Positions 1-8,553 of a DNA stretch of 64,000 bases are shown here, piece by piece. The stretch covers positions 1 through 64,000 of the forward strand of contig JASBRV010000084.1 in assembly GCA_030149295.1 (NCBI GenBank), in the 5' to 3' direction. Every line of letters starts with the position of its first letter. Position 1 is the first letter of the stretch. The notes beneath the pieces were generated by a model that worked only from the letters and a program-made list of their open reading frames with translations, made no database searches and had not been told where the DNA came from. The position numbers were made by a program, and so were the translations under genes. The DNA comes from Bacteriovoracales bacterium (GTDB lineage Bacteria; Bdellovibrionota; Bacteriovoracia; Bacteriovoracales; Bacteriovoracaceae).

Positions 1-150
1 CTTCTACTTTCGCTTCTACTAAAGGAGGATTTAGTTACATCAGATTATCGTCTGTCTAAAATGCCCGATTATCTTTCTCGTCTTAAATTCACCGCCGAAG
101 CGGTAAAATCTATTTTCTTATTCGAATGTCAAAGATCAAAATTCTTTTAA
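1..150 (+). CDS. 3' end of an unidentified protein gene (partial)
   Basis: An open frame runs from the first base to a TAA at 148-150 and encodes about 49 C-terminal residues, ending in ...ECQRSKFF. The start lies outside the window. The fragment has no motif I recognise, so no function is offered. It is probably real because the frame is open from the edge with ordinary codon use, but a tail this short could be fortuitous. About 190 bp of non-coding DNA separate it from the next gene. That gap holds two short stem-loops (arms at 205-209/215-219 and 251-255/260-264) that may help end this transcript. Confidence 0.45.
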   Translation, partial: LLLSLLLKEDLVTSDYRLSKMPDYLSRLKFTAEAVKSIFLFECQRSKFF

Positions 151-330
151 GCGAAGACAGTGAAACCCTGAAAAACTCAACAAAGCGTGTTTTTCATGGT
201 TTAGACGCTGCAAGAGCGTTTCTTGTCATTCGCACAAGGCGGGATATTATAGATCGAAGGATCTCTCGTCAATACTTTTTTTACTTTTATTTCATTTTTT
301 TTAGGAGTCGCAAAAAAATTACAAGCTTCG

Positions 331-336
331 TATAAT
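331..336 (+). promoter_or_regulatory. -10-like TATAAT, 7 nt before the PilZ gene start
   Basis: A perfect TATAAT lies 7 nt before the ATG at 344. No Shine-Dalgarno sequence precedes the start. The -35 region is weak. If used, transcription would begin at or next to the start codon, giving a leaderless mRNA. Confidence 0.45.
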
Positions 337-343
337 GGACTAA

Positions 344-1117
344 ATGACAAGTGTTTTAAACGATCAAATCTTTCCTCAAAAGTTCCAAGATATCATCGGA
401 AAGCTTCCTCACGCCTTGCTAACCAATGACTCCCATTCCAGTTCTTTTAAATGCATTCAAACGACCACTAATACTTACAAAAAAGACAAAAGCTATAGTC
501 TGTATCAAATTTCGTGCTTGGTGCGACTCCTAGGCAAAAAACTAAACCTTTTTACCAATGACCTACTTAAAGAACTTCAAGAAGAAGCAAATGAATTGGC
601 CATTATTTTTCGATGGGAAGAAAGTTTTAAAGTCATTATGATCATTGATACAGCTAAAGGTAATCCAAAAGAGCTAGTTCAATGGTTAAATGAAAAGGCA
701 AATAAGGAGTCTATTAGCGAGGTTTTCACAAATCATCAAAGAGAACAGGAAAGAGAAAATCACAGACAAAGTAAGCGCTACAAGATTTGGCCATTAAATG
801 CCCTGGTTGAATTCCCCATGGGAGACTCTAAACAATTCAGAGTGCATGATATTTCTTTAAGTGGATTAAAAGTTTTTTCTCATTCTCAGATGACCCTCAA
901 CCACTACCACCAAGTAAAGCTTATAATAAAAGGAAAGGAGCCCCTCCCCTTAAACTTAAAACAAGTGTGGCAACTCCCTTTAAAAGATGAAGAACAAAAC
1001 AGCCCCTTTCGTTATAGAAGTGGCTACCGTATAAAGTTTTTCGACAAAAAAGATTTTAAAAAATGGCTAGGCTTTTTATACGCTTTTGACAAAATCAATG
1101 CCAAAAACCTGCTTTAA
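344..1117 (+). CDS. PilZ-domain protein (probable c-di-GMP receptor)
   Basis: The protein has 257 aa. The C-terminal part from about residue 143 looks like a PilZ domain: a basic K-R-Y-K segment stands where RxxxR is expected, followed by the D-I-S-L-S-G signature that matches [DN]xSxxG. The N-terminal 140 residues match nothing I recognise and may be the output or partner-binding part. PilZ domains bind cyclic di-GMP and often control motility or polysaccharide secretion, which fits the glycosyltransferase genes next door. The second arginine of RxxxR is not obvious, so binding is not certain. The 3' end overlaps the convergent glycosyltransferase gene by 42 bp. The start has a TATAAT 7 nt upstream and no ribosome binding site. 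Confidence 0.7.
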   Translation: MTSVLNDQIFPQKFQDIIGKLPHALLTNDSHSSSFKCIQTTTNTYKKDKSYSLYQISCLVRLLGKKLNLFTNDLLKELQEEANELAIIFRWEESFKVIMIIDTAKGNPKELVQWLNEKANKESISEVFTNHQREQERENHRQSKRYKIWPLNALVEFPMGDSKQFRVHDISLSGLKVFSHSQMTLNHYHQVKLIIKGKEPLPLNLKQVWQLPLKDEEQNSPFRYRSGYRIKFFDKKDFKKWLGFLYAFDKINAKNLL

Positions 1118-2269
1118 TTGTTGATGATACTTTTCTTCAATCACTTTTGCTTTTTGAGCAGCATTTTGAATAAGATAAAATCTTTCATCACTAGAGCCTT
1201 TTTTTATTTGTTGAAAAAGTCCCTCATAATCATAAGGTTGAAAGAGAAGACTATCATGATTGTTCTCCATCAACTCTCCACTCCCCCCAAGACCAGTCGA
1301 TATAACAAGGGTACCTGATTTAAAACCCTCAAGAATTACTCTTCCAAAGGGTTCAGGGTTTAAACTACTATGAATAAAAATATCTAGTTCACGAAAGATT
1401 TCATCTGGATTTTTAAGACCTCTAAACACAACAAAATCAGAATCAAATTTATTCACAAGTTTTATAAGACTTTCTTTGTAATGAGAATGAGCCCCTTTGG
1501 TTTTGTAGATTTGATCGCCGTAAACATAGAAATGCTTAAAACCAAGTTTTTTTAATTTTTCTTCATAGAGAAGAGAAAATAAAACCGTGGAATGAACACC
1601 TTTCCATGGGGCTAGCATGGAAGCGCACCCGAGATTAAAGGGAGGCTTATCGCGGCATTGAAATTTAAATTGAGATACTGGATTATAGAGAACGTTATAA
1701 CTTGAGTAGGAGAAAGGACTTTCTTTTACTTTTAAATTAACGTCATAAGAATTACTTAAAGCCTCAAGTTTGAAAGAATGAGGGATTTTAAAAAGAAAAG
1801 CAAAAAGACGATAAAAACCCTTTGAATACGGATAGTCTCTAAAATGCCATAACATCCGCCCTTGAAAACCACTAAGAATACCCAAGAGAAAAACAACAAA
1901 GCCAACTTTATTTCCGCCAACCCACCACACATCAGGATTTTTAAGTTTTAAGTGACTGAGGTTTCTCATGGTCAGACTTAAACCAATAAGTAACTTATAG
2001 AGATAAGGAAAGAGGGACCATCTACTAGTTCTTCCTAACTCAAAGAGGTAGGGATGATACCGGTAGTAAAAGATTTCGGTATTTCGCATTCCCTGCCCAA
2101 TAAGAAAATTTTTGAGTTCATCAGTCTCTTCAAGCTTAGAAATATAAGGGAGGTATACTCTAAATTCCCAATGAGGAGCAGACCGCTTGAGATCTCTAAT
2201 TTGAAGAGAAAAGCTTCTCTCAGCTCCTCCCAGCGAAGGTGAATTAAAGAAACAGGCATATGAACTCAT
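1076..2269 (-). CDS. GT4-type glycosyltransferase
   Basis: The protein has 397 aa and two Rossmann-like halves of GT-B fold. The N-terminus carries the sugar-acceptor loop motif S-L-G-G-A-E-R typical of GT4 enzymes. The C-terminal half has the E-P-F-G-R-V-I-L-E-G nucleotide-sugar segment (ExFGxxxxE) followed by G-L-G-G-S-G-E. It probably transfers a sugar from a nucleotide donor to a lipid-linked glycan at the inner face of the membrane; the sugar cannot be told from sequence. Its start overlaps the upstream glycosyltransferase stop by 4 nt (ATGA), so the two are translationally coupled. It converges with the PilZ gene, with a 42-bp overlap of coding ends. Confidence 0.85.
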   Translation of the reverse strand: MSSYACFFNSPSLGGAERSFSLQIRDLKRSAPHWEFRVYLPYISKLEETDELKNFLIGQGMRNTEIFYYRYHPYLFELGRTSRWSLFPYLYKLLIGLSLTMRNLSHLKLKNPDVWWVGGNKVGFVVFLLGILSGFQGRMLWHFRDYPYSKGFYRLFAFLFKIPHSFKLEALSNSYDVNLKVKESPFSYSSYNVLYNPVSQFKFQCRDKPPFNLGCASMLAPWKGVHSTVLFSLLYEEKLKKLGFKHFYVYGDQIYKTKGAHSHYKESLIKLVNKFDSDFVVFRGLKNPDEIFRELDIFIHSSLNPEPFGRVILEGFKSGTLVISTGLGGSGELMENNHDSLLFQPYDYEGLFQQIKKGSSDERFYLIQNAAQKAKVIEEKYHQQLKQVFGIDFVKSV

Positions 2270-3285
2270 CTCAATACACCTTTTATGAGTTCATCATAAT
2301 GTCCACTATGATGAGATTGCAAAGTGTGATTATAGCATTGCTTTGCGATTCTCAAGTATTCTTCTTCGGTCAAGTTTTGAAAAAAGCGTGAAAAGTTCTT
2401 AGGATTCAAAGGTAAAACCCACCCTGTCTTACCGTGATGACAAGCTTCAGGCAGACCTCCATGAGAAGAAACAATAGAAGGCGTACCAAAACGTCCTGCC
2501 TCCAAAACAGTCAGCCCAAAACCTTCGTAGAAACCTTTATAACTATGGTCGAGGCTAAGAAGCAGATTGAAGTGGCACGCTTGATAAAGACTATCTCTCT
2601 CTTCATCACTTAACTTATCAAGGGAGATTGTTTTTACTAGAGGATGCTCAGGAAATGCCTTTGGACAATAAAGTTCTACAGGCTTTCCTGTGGTTTGGGC
2701 CGCCTTTAGGCAAAGGTCAAAAGCGCCAGATAAATTTTTATGGGGAACATCCCTTGCCACGCAAATAAATTTAAGAACAGGATCAGATAAAGAAACCAAA
2801 GAAAGCTCTTTTTTATTTTGAAAGTCTATACAGTTGTGAAAGACAAAGTCTCGTGAGTAATCAATACTTAGACCTGCAAATTCTAGTTTTTTTAAAGTAA
2901 ACTCGCTGATACAAATATTATACTTACAGCTTTGTAGCTTCCTTAGAAAAAACTTCTTAAATAAAAATTTAAACAGTTTCTTGTACCACTTTGGGCTTGT
3001 AAAAAGAATTTCACTACCATGAATGAAATTAATATGCTTCTCACAAAAATCATTCAAATAGTAAGAGCCCATAAAGTGAATATGAATTCCATGTTGGTAT
3101 TTTTTTGTTAACTGAGCTGACTTTAAATCTTGGATATCTTTCCAATGGTAAAGATCATAAGGGAGCCCGAGATTCTTCAAGGCTTTTTCAACTAATAAAG
3201 TAAAAGTCGAAAGGCCACCTAGCCGAGGTGGATAATCAGGAGTTGTTAAAAGGATACGGGAGTTTTGCCCTTTGTTGGTAAGCAT
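2266..3285 (-). CDS. GT4-type glycosyltransferase
   Basis: The protein has 339 aa. It opens with L-L-T-T-P-D-Y-P-P-R-L-G-G-L, the GT4 N-terminal pattern (PP..GG). The donor-binding half contains Y-E-G-F-G-L-T-V-L-E-A, a classical EGFGLxxLEA motif, followed by S-S-H-G-G-L-P-E-A. It is somewhat short for the family but both halves are present. It lies in a minus-strand run with the WecA-like gene upstream (46-nt gap) and a coupled second glycosyltransferase downstream, so it probably elongates the glycan started by the WecA-like enzyme. Donor and acceptor are unknown. Confidence 0.88.
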   Translation of the reverse strand: MLTNKGQNSRILLTTPDYPPRLGGLSTFTLLVEKALKNLGLPYDLYHWKDIQDLKSAQLTKKYQHGIHIHFMGSYYLNDFCEKHINFIHGSEILFTSPKWYKKLFKFLFKKFFLRKLQSCKYNICISEFTLKKLEFAGLSIDYSRDFVFHNCIDFQNKKELSLVSLSDPVLKFICVARDVPHKNLSGAFDLCLKAAQTTGKPVELYCPKAFPEHPLVKTISLDKLSDEERDSLYQACHFNLLLSLDHSYKGFYEGFGLTVLEAGRFGTPSIVSSHGGLPEACHHGKTGWVLPLNPKNFSRFFQNLTEEEYLRIAKQCYNHTLQSHHSGHYDELIKGVLR

Positions 3286-3330
3286 AGAGTAATAGAATAA
3301 GGCCTACAGAGTTGAGAAAAAAGGGAAATT

Positions 3331-4578
3331 TTACGCCGCTAGCTCTGAATCATCTTCGTCTTCACCAGTTTGTGCGAAAACATCATCCTCGCCGATAATT
3401 TCGATTTGAAAATCGTCAACTTCAAGAGAGCTAATAACCCCAACATCCTTTTTCAAAAGATAATCAAAGAGACTTCTAGGTCTAAGCACCATAGAATCCT
3501 TGGTTCTCCAATGCTTACGACCAACTGCAACATAAGCAATGGTCAAAGAGACTCCCATAGCAAAGATTCCAAAAACAGGACCATAAAAATGGCCCACACT
3601 AAAGCCAATAATCATACAAGTCATATATCCTGAAGCAAAAAGGGTGCTCGCATGGGAAGGACTCATTCCGTGGTAATTCTTCAAGATATGATGAAGGTGA
3701 TATTTATCTCCTTTAAAAGGTGACTTATGATTATAAATTCTTCTTAAAAAGCTAATGGTAAGTTCGGTCATAGGTAAAATTAGAGGAATCATTGCAGTCG
3801 CAAAAGCGTTCCAATGACCAAACTTCATTCTCGTCATCGCCGTATAAGTTAAACAACTAATTAAAAGTAGTGAAAATCCAATAAAGCTTCCACCAATCTC
3901 TCCAAGATGGATTTTAGCAGGTTCTTTATTAAAGAAATAAAAGCTTCCGATAGCACAAAAAGCCACTAAGGATGCCACGGCGACCGAGCCAATCGAGTAG
4001 TTATAAGAAATAATAAAGAAGCCAAAAAGACTAACCATACTGATTTTTATTGTGAGTGTATCAAGCCCATCTAAAAGATTACTTCCATTAATCACTCCGA
4101 GACCTACAAAACTGATCATAACAAAAGAAACTGCACTCCAATGGGGAAATAGGACCCGAGATTCTAATAAAGCAAAAGTACAAATAGAGAAAACTTGAAG
4201 AGACAGTTTTACAATTGGCCTAAGTTCAAATCGATCGTCAAAATAGCCGTAAAGGCCAATCACACTGGCCCCTACAAACCAGTATTTAAATGAATAGTGG
4301 TCTAAAACACTGAAGAAGCTGGCAAAATTAGGATGATTAAAAACTTGAAAAAGTCCTAGAGATATAGTCAGCGCTAAAGGCAATCCTCCAAGCTGTACAG
4401 CATTGGTAATAGATTTTCTCGCTGGTATATAAAAGATTTTTCGGATGGTCGCAGATTGAGCCCGTGACGCCACAATCAAGAGTGCAAATGAGGTGATCCC
4501 CACTAAAAAAGTACAGGGAAAAATCCACCAAATATCCCTCTCAAACATGAATTGGAAGAAACTTAATTTATCCAACAT
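3331..4578 (-). CDS. WecA/MraY-type undecaprenyl-phosphate glycosyl-1-phosphate transferase
   Basis: The 415-aa polytopic membrane protein belongs to the Glycos_transf_4 (PNPT) superfamily. Visible signatures are Y-G-Y-F-D-D-R (the aspartate pair of the second cytoplasmic loop), N-G-S-N-L-L-D-G-L-D, H-L-G-E-I-G-G-S and the basic H-L-H-H motif of the last cytoplasmic loop. Enzymes of this family load a sugar-1-phosphate on undecaprenyl phosphate and so start surface-glycan assembly. It differs from MraY in its HLHH loop and is closer to WecA or TagO. The C-terminal 50 residues form an acidic extension that is unusual for the family. It sits just upstream of two glycosyltransferases. Confidence 0.88.
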   Translation of the reverse strand: MLDKLSFFQFMFERDIWWIFPCTFLVGITSFALLIVASRAQSATIRKIFYIPARKSITNAVQLGGLPLALTISLGLFQVFNHPNFASFFSVLDHYSFKYWFVGASVIGLYGYFDDRFELRPIVKLSLQVFSICTFALLESRVLFPHWSAVSFVMISFVGLGVINGSNLLDGLDTLTIKISMVSLFGFFIISYNYSIGSVAVASLVAFCAIGSFYFFNKEPAKIHLGEIGGSFIGFSLLLISCLTYTAMTRMKFGHWNAFATAMIPLILPMTELTISFLRRIYNHKSPFKGDKYHLHHILKNYHGMSPSHASTLFASGYMTCMIIGFSVGHFYGPVFGIFAMGVSLTIAYVAVGRKHWRTKDSMVLRPRSLFDYLLKKDVGVISSLEVDDFQIEIIGEDDVFAQTGEDEDDSELAA

Positions 4579-4648
4579 AGAACCTAAACTCCCACTGTGT
4601 TTATCGGACTTTAAGGTCTCTAAGTTTAAGACTATTTATTCCATAAAA

Positions 4649-5758
4649 TTAACAGCTTAGATCAATATAACGCTTTAGAATCACATCCCATGAAAAAAGG
4701 TGATCAAAATGCTCTTGATAAGCTTTTCTTTGCTGAGAACTCAAAATTATCTCTTTTGAATCTGAGTTGAAAAAATGAGTTAAGAAGGCACGAGCTCCTT
4801 TGAGAAAGTCTTCATCTCGTGCGGGAAATAAGTGAATATTGGGCCAATGAAGAAACAACTCTTCACTACCCCAATCATAAGAACTTAGAAGATGAATTCC
4901 CTGATTGAGAGCGGCCATAGCCGAACCCCGTCGACTTGAGAGCCCATCACTAAAATAGGCAATCATAAGATCACTCTTTGCTATCCTTTCAGCTACTTCA
5001 TGAGAGTCACACTTTCCGAGAAAGTTAATATGATTGGCCATTGGATGCTTCTGTAATTCAAGGGGAAGATCTTCCTTTTCAAGGCCTATAAACTCAATTT
5101 CCATTTCTTCATTCAAGATCTGAAAAACTAAGTCATAGCGTTTACTGACATGTAGTCCTCCAAAGAGACACACTTTTAAATTTTTATGACCTTCATGACC
5201 AATGAGTCCTTTAAAACGAGAAATATTACTGCCCACGGGTAACCAGTGACAATTATCACGAAGTGCCACATGTCTGCCCTTTTTTAAGTTAGTTTGAGTT
5301 GAAAAGAAAGCTTCTTGAGAACACCACAAACACATGACATACATAAAATGATGACAAAGCCACATCAGAGCATCTTTCCAATAAAAAGAAAAAGGATAAT
5401 GAAGCTCATGAAACATGACTTGAAGACGAGGCCCGTAAAGAAACTTACATAATAGGGCAAAAATACCTATAGAAGGAACCAGGCCACCTTTTGAGGAATA
5501 CATATGGGGAACAAATTGAATAATAATCTTATCCCAATTCTTTTTTGAAGCTTTCATTTCTCTTAAAAGCTTCAAAAAGGTAAAAAGATTCCAACGATTA
5601 GCCTCAAAGAAAACTGAGGAGTCTCTCCCCAGACCTTTATTGCAAATAATATCAACTTCATGACCGGATTTTGACAATTGAGAGCAAAAGATAGTGCTAT
5701 AGTCCGAGAGACCATTCATTTGTGGAGCAAAATAAGGTGAGAGAACAAGAACCTTCAC
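4649..5758 (-). CDS. GT4-like glycosyltransferase
   Basis: The 369-aa protein starts with a GTG codon (M-K-V-L-V-L-S-P-Y-F-A-P). It has the N-terminal GT4 pattern P-Y-F-A-P-x-M-N-G-L-S-D-Y followed by a typical Rossmann half. The C-terminal half is more divergent: the usual ExFGxxxxE motif is replaced by a stretch around S-S-R-R-G-S-A-M-A-A-L-N, as in GT4 relatives acting on less common donors. It probably adds a sugar during assembly of the same surface glycan. It is divergent from the CNNM gene with 51 bp between starts. Confidence 0.72.
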   Translation of the reverse strand: MKVLVLSPYFAPQMNGLSDYSTIFCSQLSKSGHEVDIICNKGLGRDSSVFFEANRWNLFTFLKLLREMKASKKNWDKIIIQFVPHMYSSKGGLVPSIGIFALLCKFLYGPRLQVMFHELHYPFSFYWKDALMWLCHHFMYVMCLWCSQEAFFSTQTNLKKGRHVALRDNCHWLPVGSNISRFKGLIGHEGHKNLKVCLFGGLHVSKRYDLVFQILNEEMEIEFIGLEKEDLPLELQKHPMANHINFLGKCDSHEVAERIAKSDLMIAYFSDGLSSRRGSAMAALNQGIHLLSSYDWGSEELFLHWPNIHLFPARDEDFLKGARAFLTHFFNSDSKEIILSSQQRKAYQEHFDHLFSWDVILKRYIDLSC

Positions 5759-5797
5759 AATAAAAAAACCTTTTTTCCTATTGTAACCATTTTTAGT

Positions 5798-5803
5798 TAT
5801 ATT
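5798..5803 (+). promoter_or_regulatory. -10-like TATATT, 6 nt before the CNNM gene start
   Basis: TATATT lies 6 nt before the ATG at 5810 and there is no Shine-Dalgarno sequence. This is the same leaderless-type geometry as at the PilZ gene. The -35 position is poor. Confidence 0.35.
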
Positions 5804-5809
5804 GAAATC

Positions 5810-6784
5810 ATGCTTCTTTTTTATATTACTCTTTCTGTCCTTGTTTCTTTTACCTGCTCCTTACTTGAAGCTACAATCCTCAGTGTCTCTCCGGCCTACT
5901 TGAAGTTATTAAAAAGTGAGGACACTAAACTTTATGAAAAACTAAATTTCTTAGAAAATGATATTGAAAAACCCTTAGCCTCAATTCTAACTTTAAACAC
6001 TATTGCCCACACCATAGGGGCTGCAGGAGCAGGAGCGGAAGCTCAAGCCCTCTGGGGAAATGAATACCTTTCTCTTTTCTCGGCAATCCTCACCTTCATT
6101 ATCCTTTTCTTTAGTGAGATCGTTCCAAAATCTATAGGGGCAAGAAGCTGGAAAAGCTTACTCCCTCTCTCCACTCTACTTTTAAAACCAATGATTTTTA
6201 TCTCCTATCCCATCGTTTGGATTTCAATTAAGATTTCCAAAATGATAAAGGGAGACAGCGCCCATTACTTTCAAAGAGAAGAAATTCCCGCCATGGCAGA
6301 GTTGTCCATGGAGTCAGGCGCGATCAATTTAAAAGAGCTTCAAAGGGTTAGGTCTCTCATCAATTTTGCTAAAGTAAAACTTGCAGATATTCTTACTCCT
6401 ATTGATCAAGTATCTGGTGTTTCAATCAAGATGACCATTGAAGAGGCTTATGGTGAAATAAAACAAAACACTTTTTCACGACTTATTGTCTTTGGAGTCC
6501 ATCAACATGACATCAAAGGCTACGTCATGCGAAAGGATATTCTTCAAGCTCTTATTGATAATGAGCTAACAAAAAAGAATATGACCATTGAATCTTTAGT
6601 CAAAAAAATTCTAATTTTACCAGAATCCACAAGTGGCCAGACCCTTTTTGATAGGCTCTTGGCCAGAAGATCCCACTTTACAGCGGTTATTAATAGAGAA
6701 GGTGACTTTATTGGTATCGTCACGCTAGAGGACCTGATTGAAACCCTTATGGGCACAGAGATCTATGATGAATTTGATCGATAA
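5810..6784 (+). CDS. CNNM/CorB-type membrane protein (DUF21 plus CBS pair)
   Basis: The 324-aa protein has an N-terminal DUF21/CNNM transmembrane domain (residues 1 to about 150) with the family hallmarks S-L-L-E-A in the first helix, N-T-I-A-H-T-I-G-A in the second and F-S-E-I-V-P-K-S-I-G-A in the third. Two CBS domains follow (about 180-320). It lacks the small C-terminal CorC/HlyC domain. Bacterial relatives take part in Mg2+ or Co2+ transport or resistance. Its place among glycan genes looks incidental. It is a single gene, divergent from the minus-strand glycosyltransferase. Confidence 0.85.
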   Translation: MLLFYITLSVLVSFTCSLLEATILSVSPAYLKLLKSEDTKLYEKLNFLENDIEKPLASILTLNTIAHTIGAAGAGAEAQALWGNEYLSLFSAILTFIILFFSEIVPKSIGARSWKSLLPLSTLLLKPMIFISYPIVWISIKISKMIKGDSAHYFQREEIPAMAELSMESGAINLKELQRVRSLINFAKVKLADILTPIDQVSGVSIKMTIEEAYGEIKQNTFSRLIVFGVHQHDIKGYVMRKDILQALIDNELTKKNMTIESLVKKILILPESTSGQTLFDRLLARRSHFTAVINREGDFIGIVTLEDLIETLMGTEIYDEFDR

Positions 6785-6818
6785 ACAGTAAAGAATCCCT
6801 TTCCCCCTTGCCTTAGAT

Positions 6819-6848
6819 TTGCTGAGACCAGCTGAACACAGTTAAAAT
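6819..6848 (+). promoter_or_regulatory. Candidate promoter TTGCTG-N18-TAAAAT for the glycosyltransferase at 6855
   Basis: A -35-like TTGCTG (6819-6824) and a -10-like TAAAAT (6843-6848) are 18 bp apart. The -10 ends 6 nt before the ATG, so the transcript would be leaderless. No ribosome binding site is seen. Confidence 0.4.
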
Positions 6849-6854
6849 AAAGTC

Positions 6855-8033
6855 ATGAAATTAAATATCTTTGTTCATGAATTTGAATATTCTGTCGGCC
6901 ATTCAAAGGCCATGATAGAAGTGCTCAAAAGAATCCCAGATCAACAGATCGAACACCTCAGAGTTATTTGCTATAGCGCTGACGAGCCTCATGAACATTT
7001 TTCTCACCTAGGAAATAGGTTTGAGATTCACAAAGTACCATTGTCATTTTTAAAGCCCTTTATTCTCAAATCTCTTTTTTTTCAAATCTACACTCTCCTC
7101 TTTTTTAGAAGAAAAGCTGGTTCAATTAATATCAGTATGGGTGTCTGCTCATTTGTCGGGGACATCATTAACGTCCAATTTTGTCATTTTTTATGGCAAA
7201 AGAAGTATTTTTCAGCGGCCAAGCTTTCGTTTTTCAAGAGAATTTATAAAAAAATCCTCTTTCATTATCTTGTAGCTTGTGAAGACTATGTCTACAGTAA
7301 GGAAAACATTAAGTTCGTCTTTCTCAGTAAATTCATGGAAGAAGAATTTACTAAACGTTATCAAATCCCTTCTCATAATAGAACAACGACATACTCTTCT
7401 GCAGATCTTTCAAGGTTTAAACCTAATGAGAAAAGCCGCGAGGACAACCTCAAAAATCTAATATGTTCTTATCCCCAACTCTCTTCTCTTGAGCCTAGAA
7501 AACCAATTTCTCTTTTTGCAGGCGCTTTTGAAAGAAAGGGCTTGCCCTTCCTTTTAGAGAACCTTCCTCAAGACCACCAACTCATCGTAATTGGAAAGGG
7601 AGAGAAAGGCTCTCAATTTCCCTTGCTAGAACAGGAACACATTTTTCATGTTGCTTTTACAAAAGAAATAGAACTCTTTTATCAAAGCTGTGACCTCTTT
7701 ATATTCCCTACTCTTTTTGAGCCTTTTGGCCTAGTTATTATGGAAGCTGCCATGTGTGGTATGAAAGTCCTTGTCTCCAAGGAACATGTTGGGGCAACAG
7801 AAATACTTGAGGGTCTTGAAGGGATCGACTTAATCAATCCACTTACGCCTGAGCATGAATGGATAAATCATCCAACAATCCTAAGTGAAAGCGAGCGCTT
7901 TTCTTACTATGAAAAACGCAAAGGACTCCAGAATCAGCTTTCTTGGGAGAAGTGCTGTAAGGACTGGCTAGTTACTATTAATCTGTTCGGTAATGAAAAT
8001 AGCACTAATGACTGTAGCGACGACACCAATTAG
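6855..8033 (+). CDS. GT4-type glycosyltransferase
   Basis: The 392-aa protein has a clear GT4 C-terminal half: L-F-A-G-A-F-E-R-K-G (donor-site G/K region), F-P-T-L-F-E-P-F-G-L-V-I-M-E-A (ExFGxxxxE motif) and a following E-H-V-G-A-T-E. The N-terminal half is less typical, with G-H-S-K-A where the acceptor glycine loop is expected. It is likely one more glycosyltransferase of the surface polysaccharide locus, transcribed alone on the plus strand. Its last 66 bp overlap the 3' end of the SLBB gene on the other strand, the longest convergent overlap in the window. The terminal residues are Asn/Asp/Ser-rich and probably unstructured. Confidence 0.83.
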   Translation: MKLNIFVHEFEYSVGHSKAMIEVLKRIPDQQIEHLRVICYSADEPHEHFSHLGNRFEIHKVPLSFLKPFILKSLFFQIYTLLFFRRKAGSINISMGVCSFVGDIINVQFCHFLWQKKYFSAAKLSFFKRIYKKILFHYLVACEDYVYSKENIKFVFLSKFMEEEFTKRYQIPSHNRTTTYSSADLSRFKPNEKSREDNLKNLICSYPQLSSLEPRKPISLFAGAFERKGLPFLLENLPQDHQLIVIGKGEKGSQFPLLEQEHIFHVAFTKEIELFYQSCDLFIFPTLFEPFGLVIMEAAMCGMKVLVSKEHVGATEILEGLEGIDLINPLTPEHEWINHPTILSESERFSYYEKRKGLQNQLSWEKCCKDWLVTINLFGNENSTNDCSDDTN

Positions 8034-8507
8034 ACTCGTATAATAAGAACGATCCTGATAAAAAGTATCTTTAGGAATAAATACTGTATCACCAGGCTTT
8101 AATTCAAAGTCCTGGAGAGACATATCTCCCCCTTCCGATATATCAAAAGTAAACTTTTCTCGTTTGCCATTTCGTGTTGTAGTCACATGAATCTCTTCAA
8201 AATGAGCATCAGAGTTTGGCCCACCTGCTAAAGAAATGCCGTTAATCAGGTTGGTACTTATTGGAATAAAATGAAGTCCAGAGTCCTTTAGATGCCCCCA
8301 AAAATGAACAGGCATAAGCACCTTTCCTTTGACCGCTGGAGAATAAAAAACAGCACCAGACTTCTTCCTAATATCTTCAACTTCCGAAGGAAGGGCAAGT
8401 TCCCGAATATTAAGATCTTTGCTACTCGTTTTGGCCTTTTTGTTTTGGGCCATAACTGGATTGATAAAGAGGGAAAAAGTAACAATCAATGATGCCAAGC
8501 GTCTCAT
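7968..8507 (-). CDS. SLBB-domain periplasmic protein, polysaccharide-export-like
   Basis: I start the gene at the ATG at 8507 (179 aa) because it begins M-R-R-L-A-S-L-I-V-T-F and continues to V-M-A-Q, a normal signal peptide. The longer frame back to 8717 would overlap the upstream gene. The mature part contains a single SLBB (soluble ligand-binding beta-grasp) domain: V-K-G-K-V-L-M-P-V, I-S-L-A-G-G-P-N-S-D-A and a final L-K-P-G-D-T-V-F-I-P-K. Wza-type export proteins carry SLBB domains after a Poly_export domain and before an outer-membrane helix. Here the Poly_export domain is absent and a hydrophobic segment (S-L-I-G-V-V-A-T-V-I-S-A) lies near the C-terminus. It is probably an accessory export component rather than a complete Wza. 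It is co-transcribed with the Wzy-like gene. Confidence 0.7.
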   Translation of the reverse strand: MRRLASLIVTFSLFINPVMAQNKKAKTSSKDLNIRELALPSEVEDIRKKSGAVFYSPAVKGKVLMPVHFWGHLKDSGLHFIPISTNLINGISLAGGPNSDAHFEEIHVTTTRNGKREKFTFDISEGGDMSLQDFELKPGDTVFIPKDTFYQDRSYYTSLIGVVATVISAIFITEQINSN

Positions 8508-8553
8508 AAAAGTCCTATTTTTTTCTATTTTAACCTTCTTTAAAAAGATAAAG

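Noticed and set aside
205-264. Two short stem-loops in the first gap as intrinsic terminators
   Set aside because: Stems are only 5 bp and the nearest T-run is 10 or more nt away; noted under the first gene only.
126-335. 69-aa open frame after the partial first gene
   Set aside because: It starts inside the upstream frame, has no ribosome binding site and encodes Phe/Tyr-rich low-complexity sequence from an AT-rich gap.
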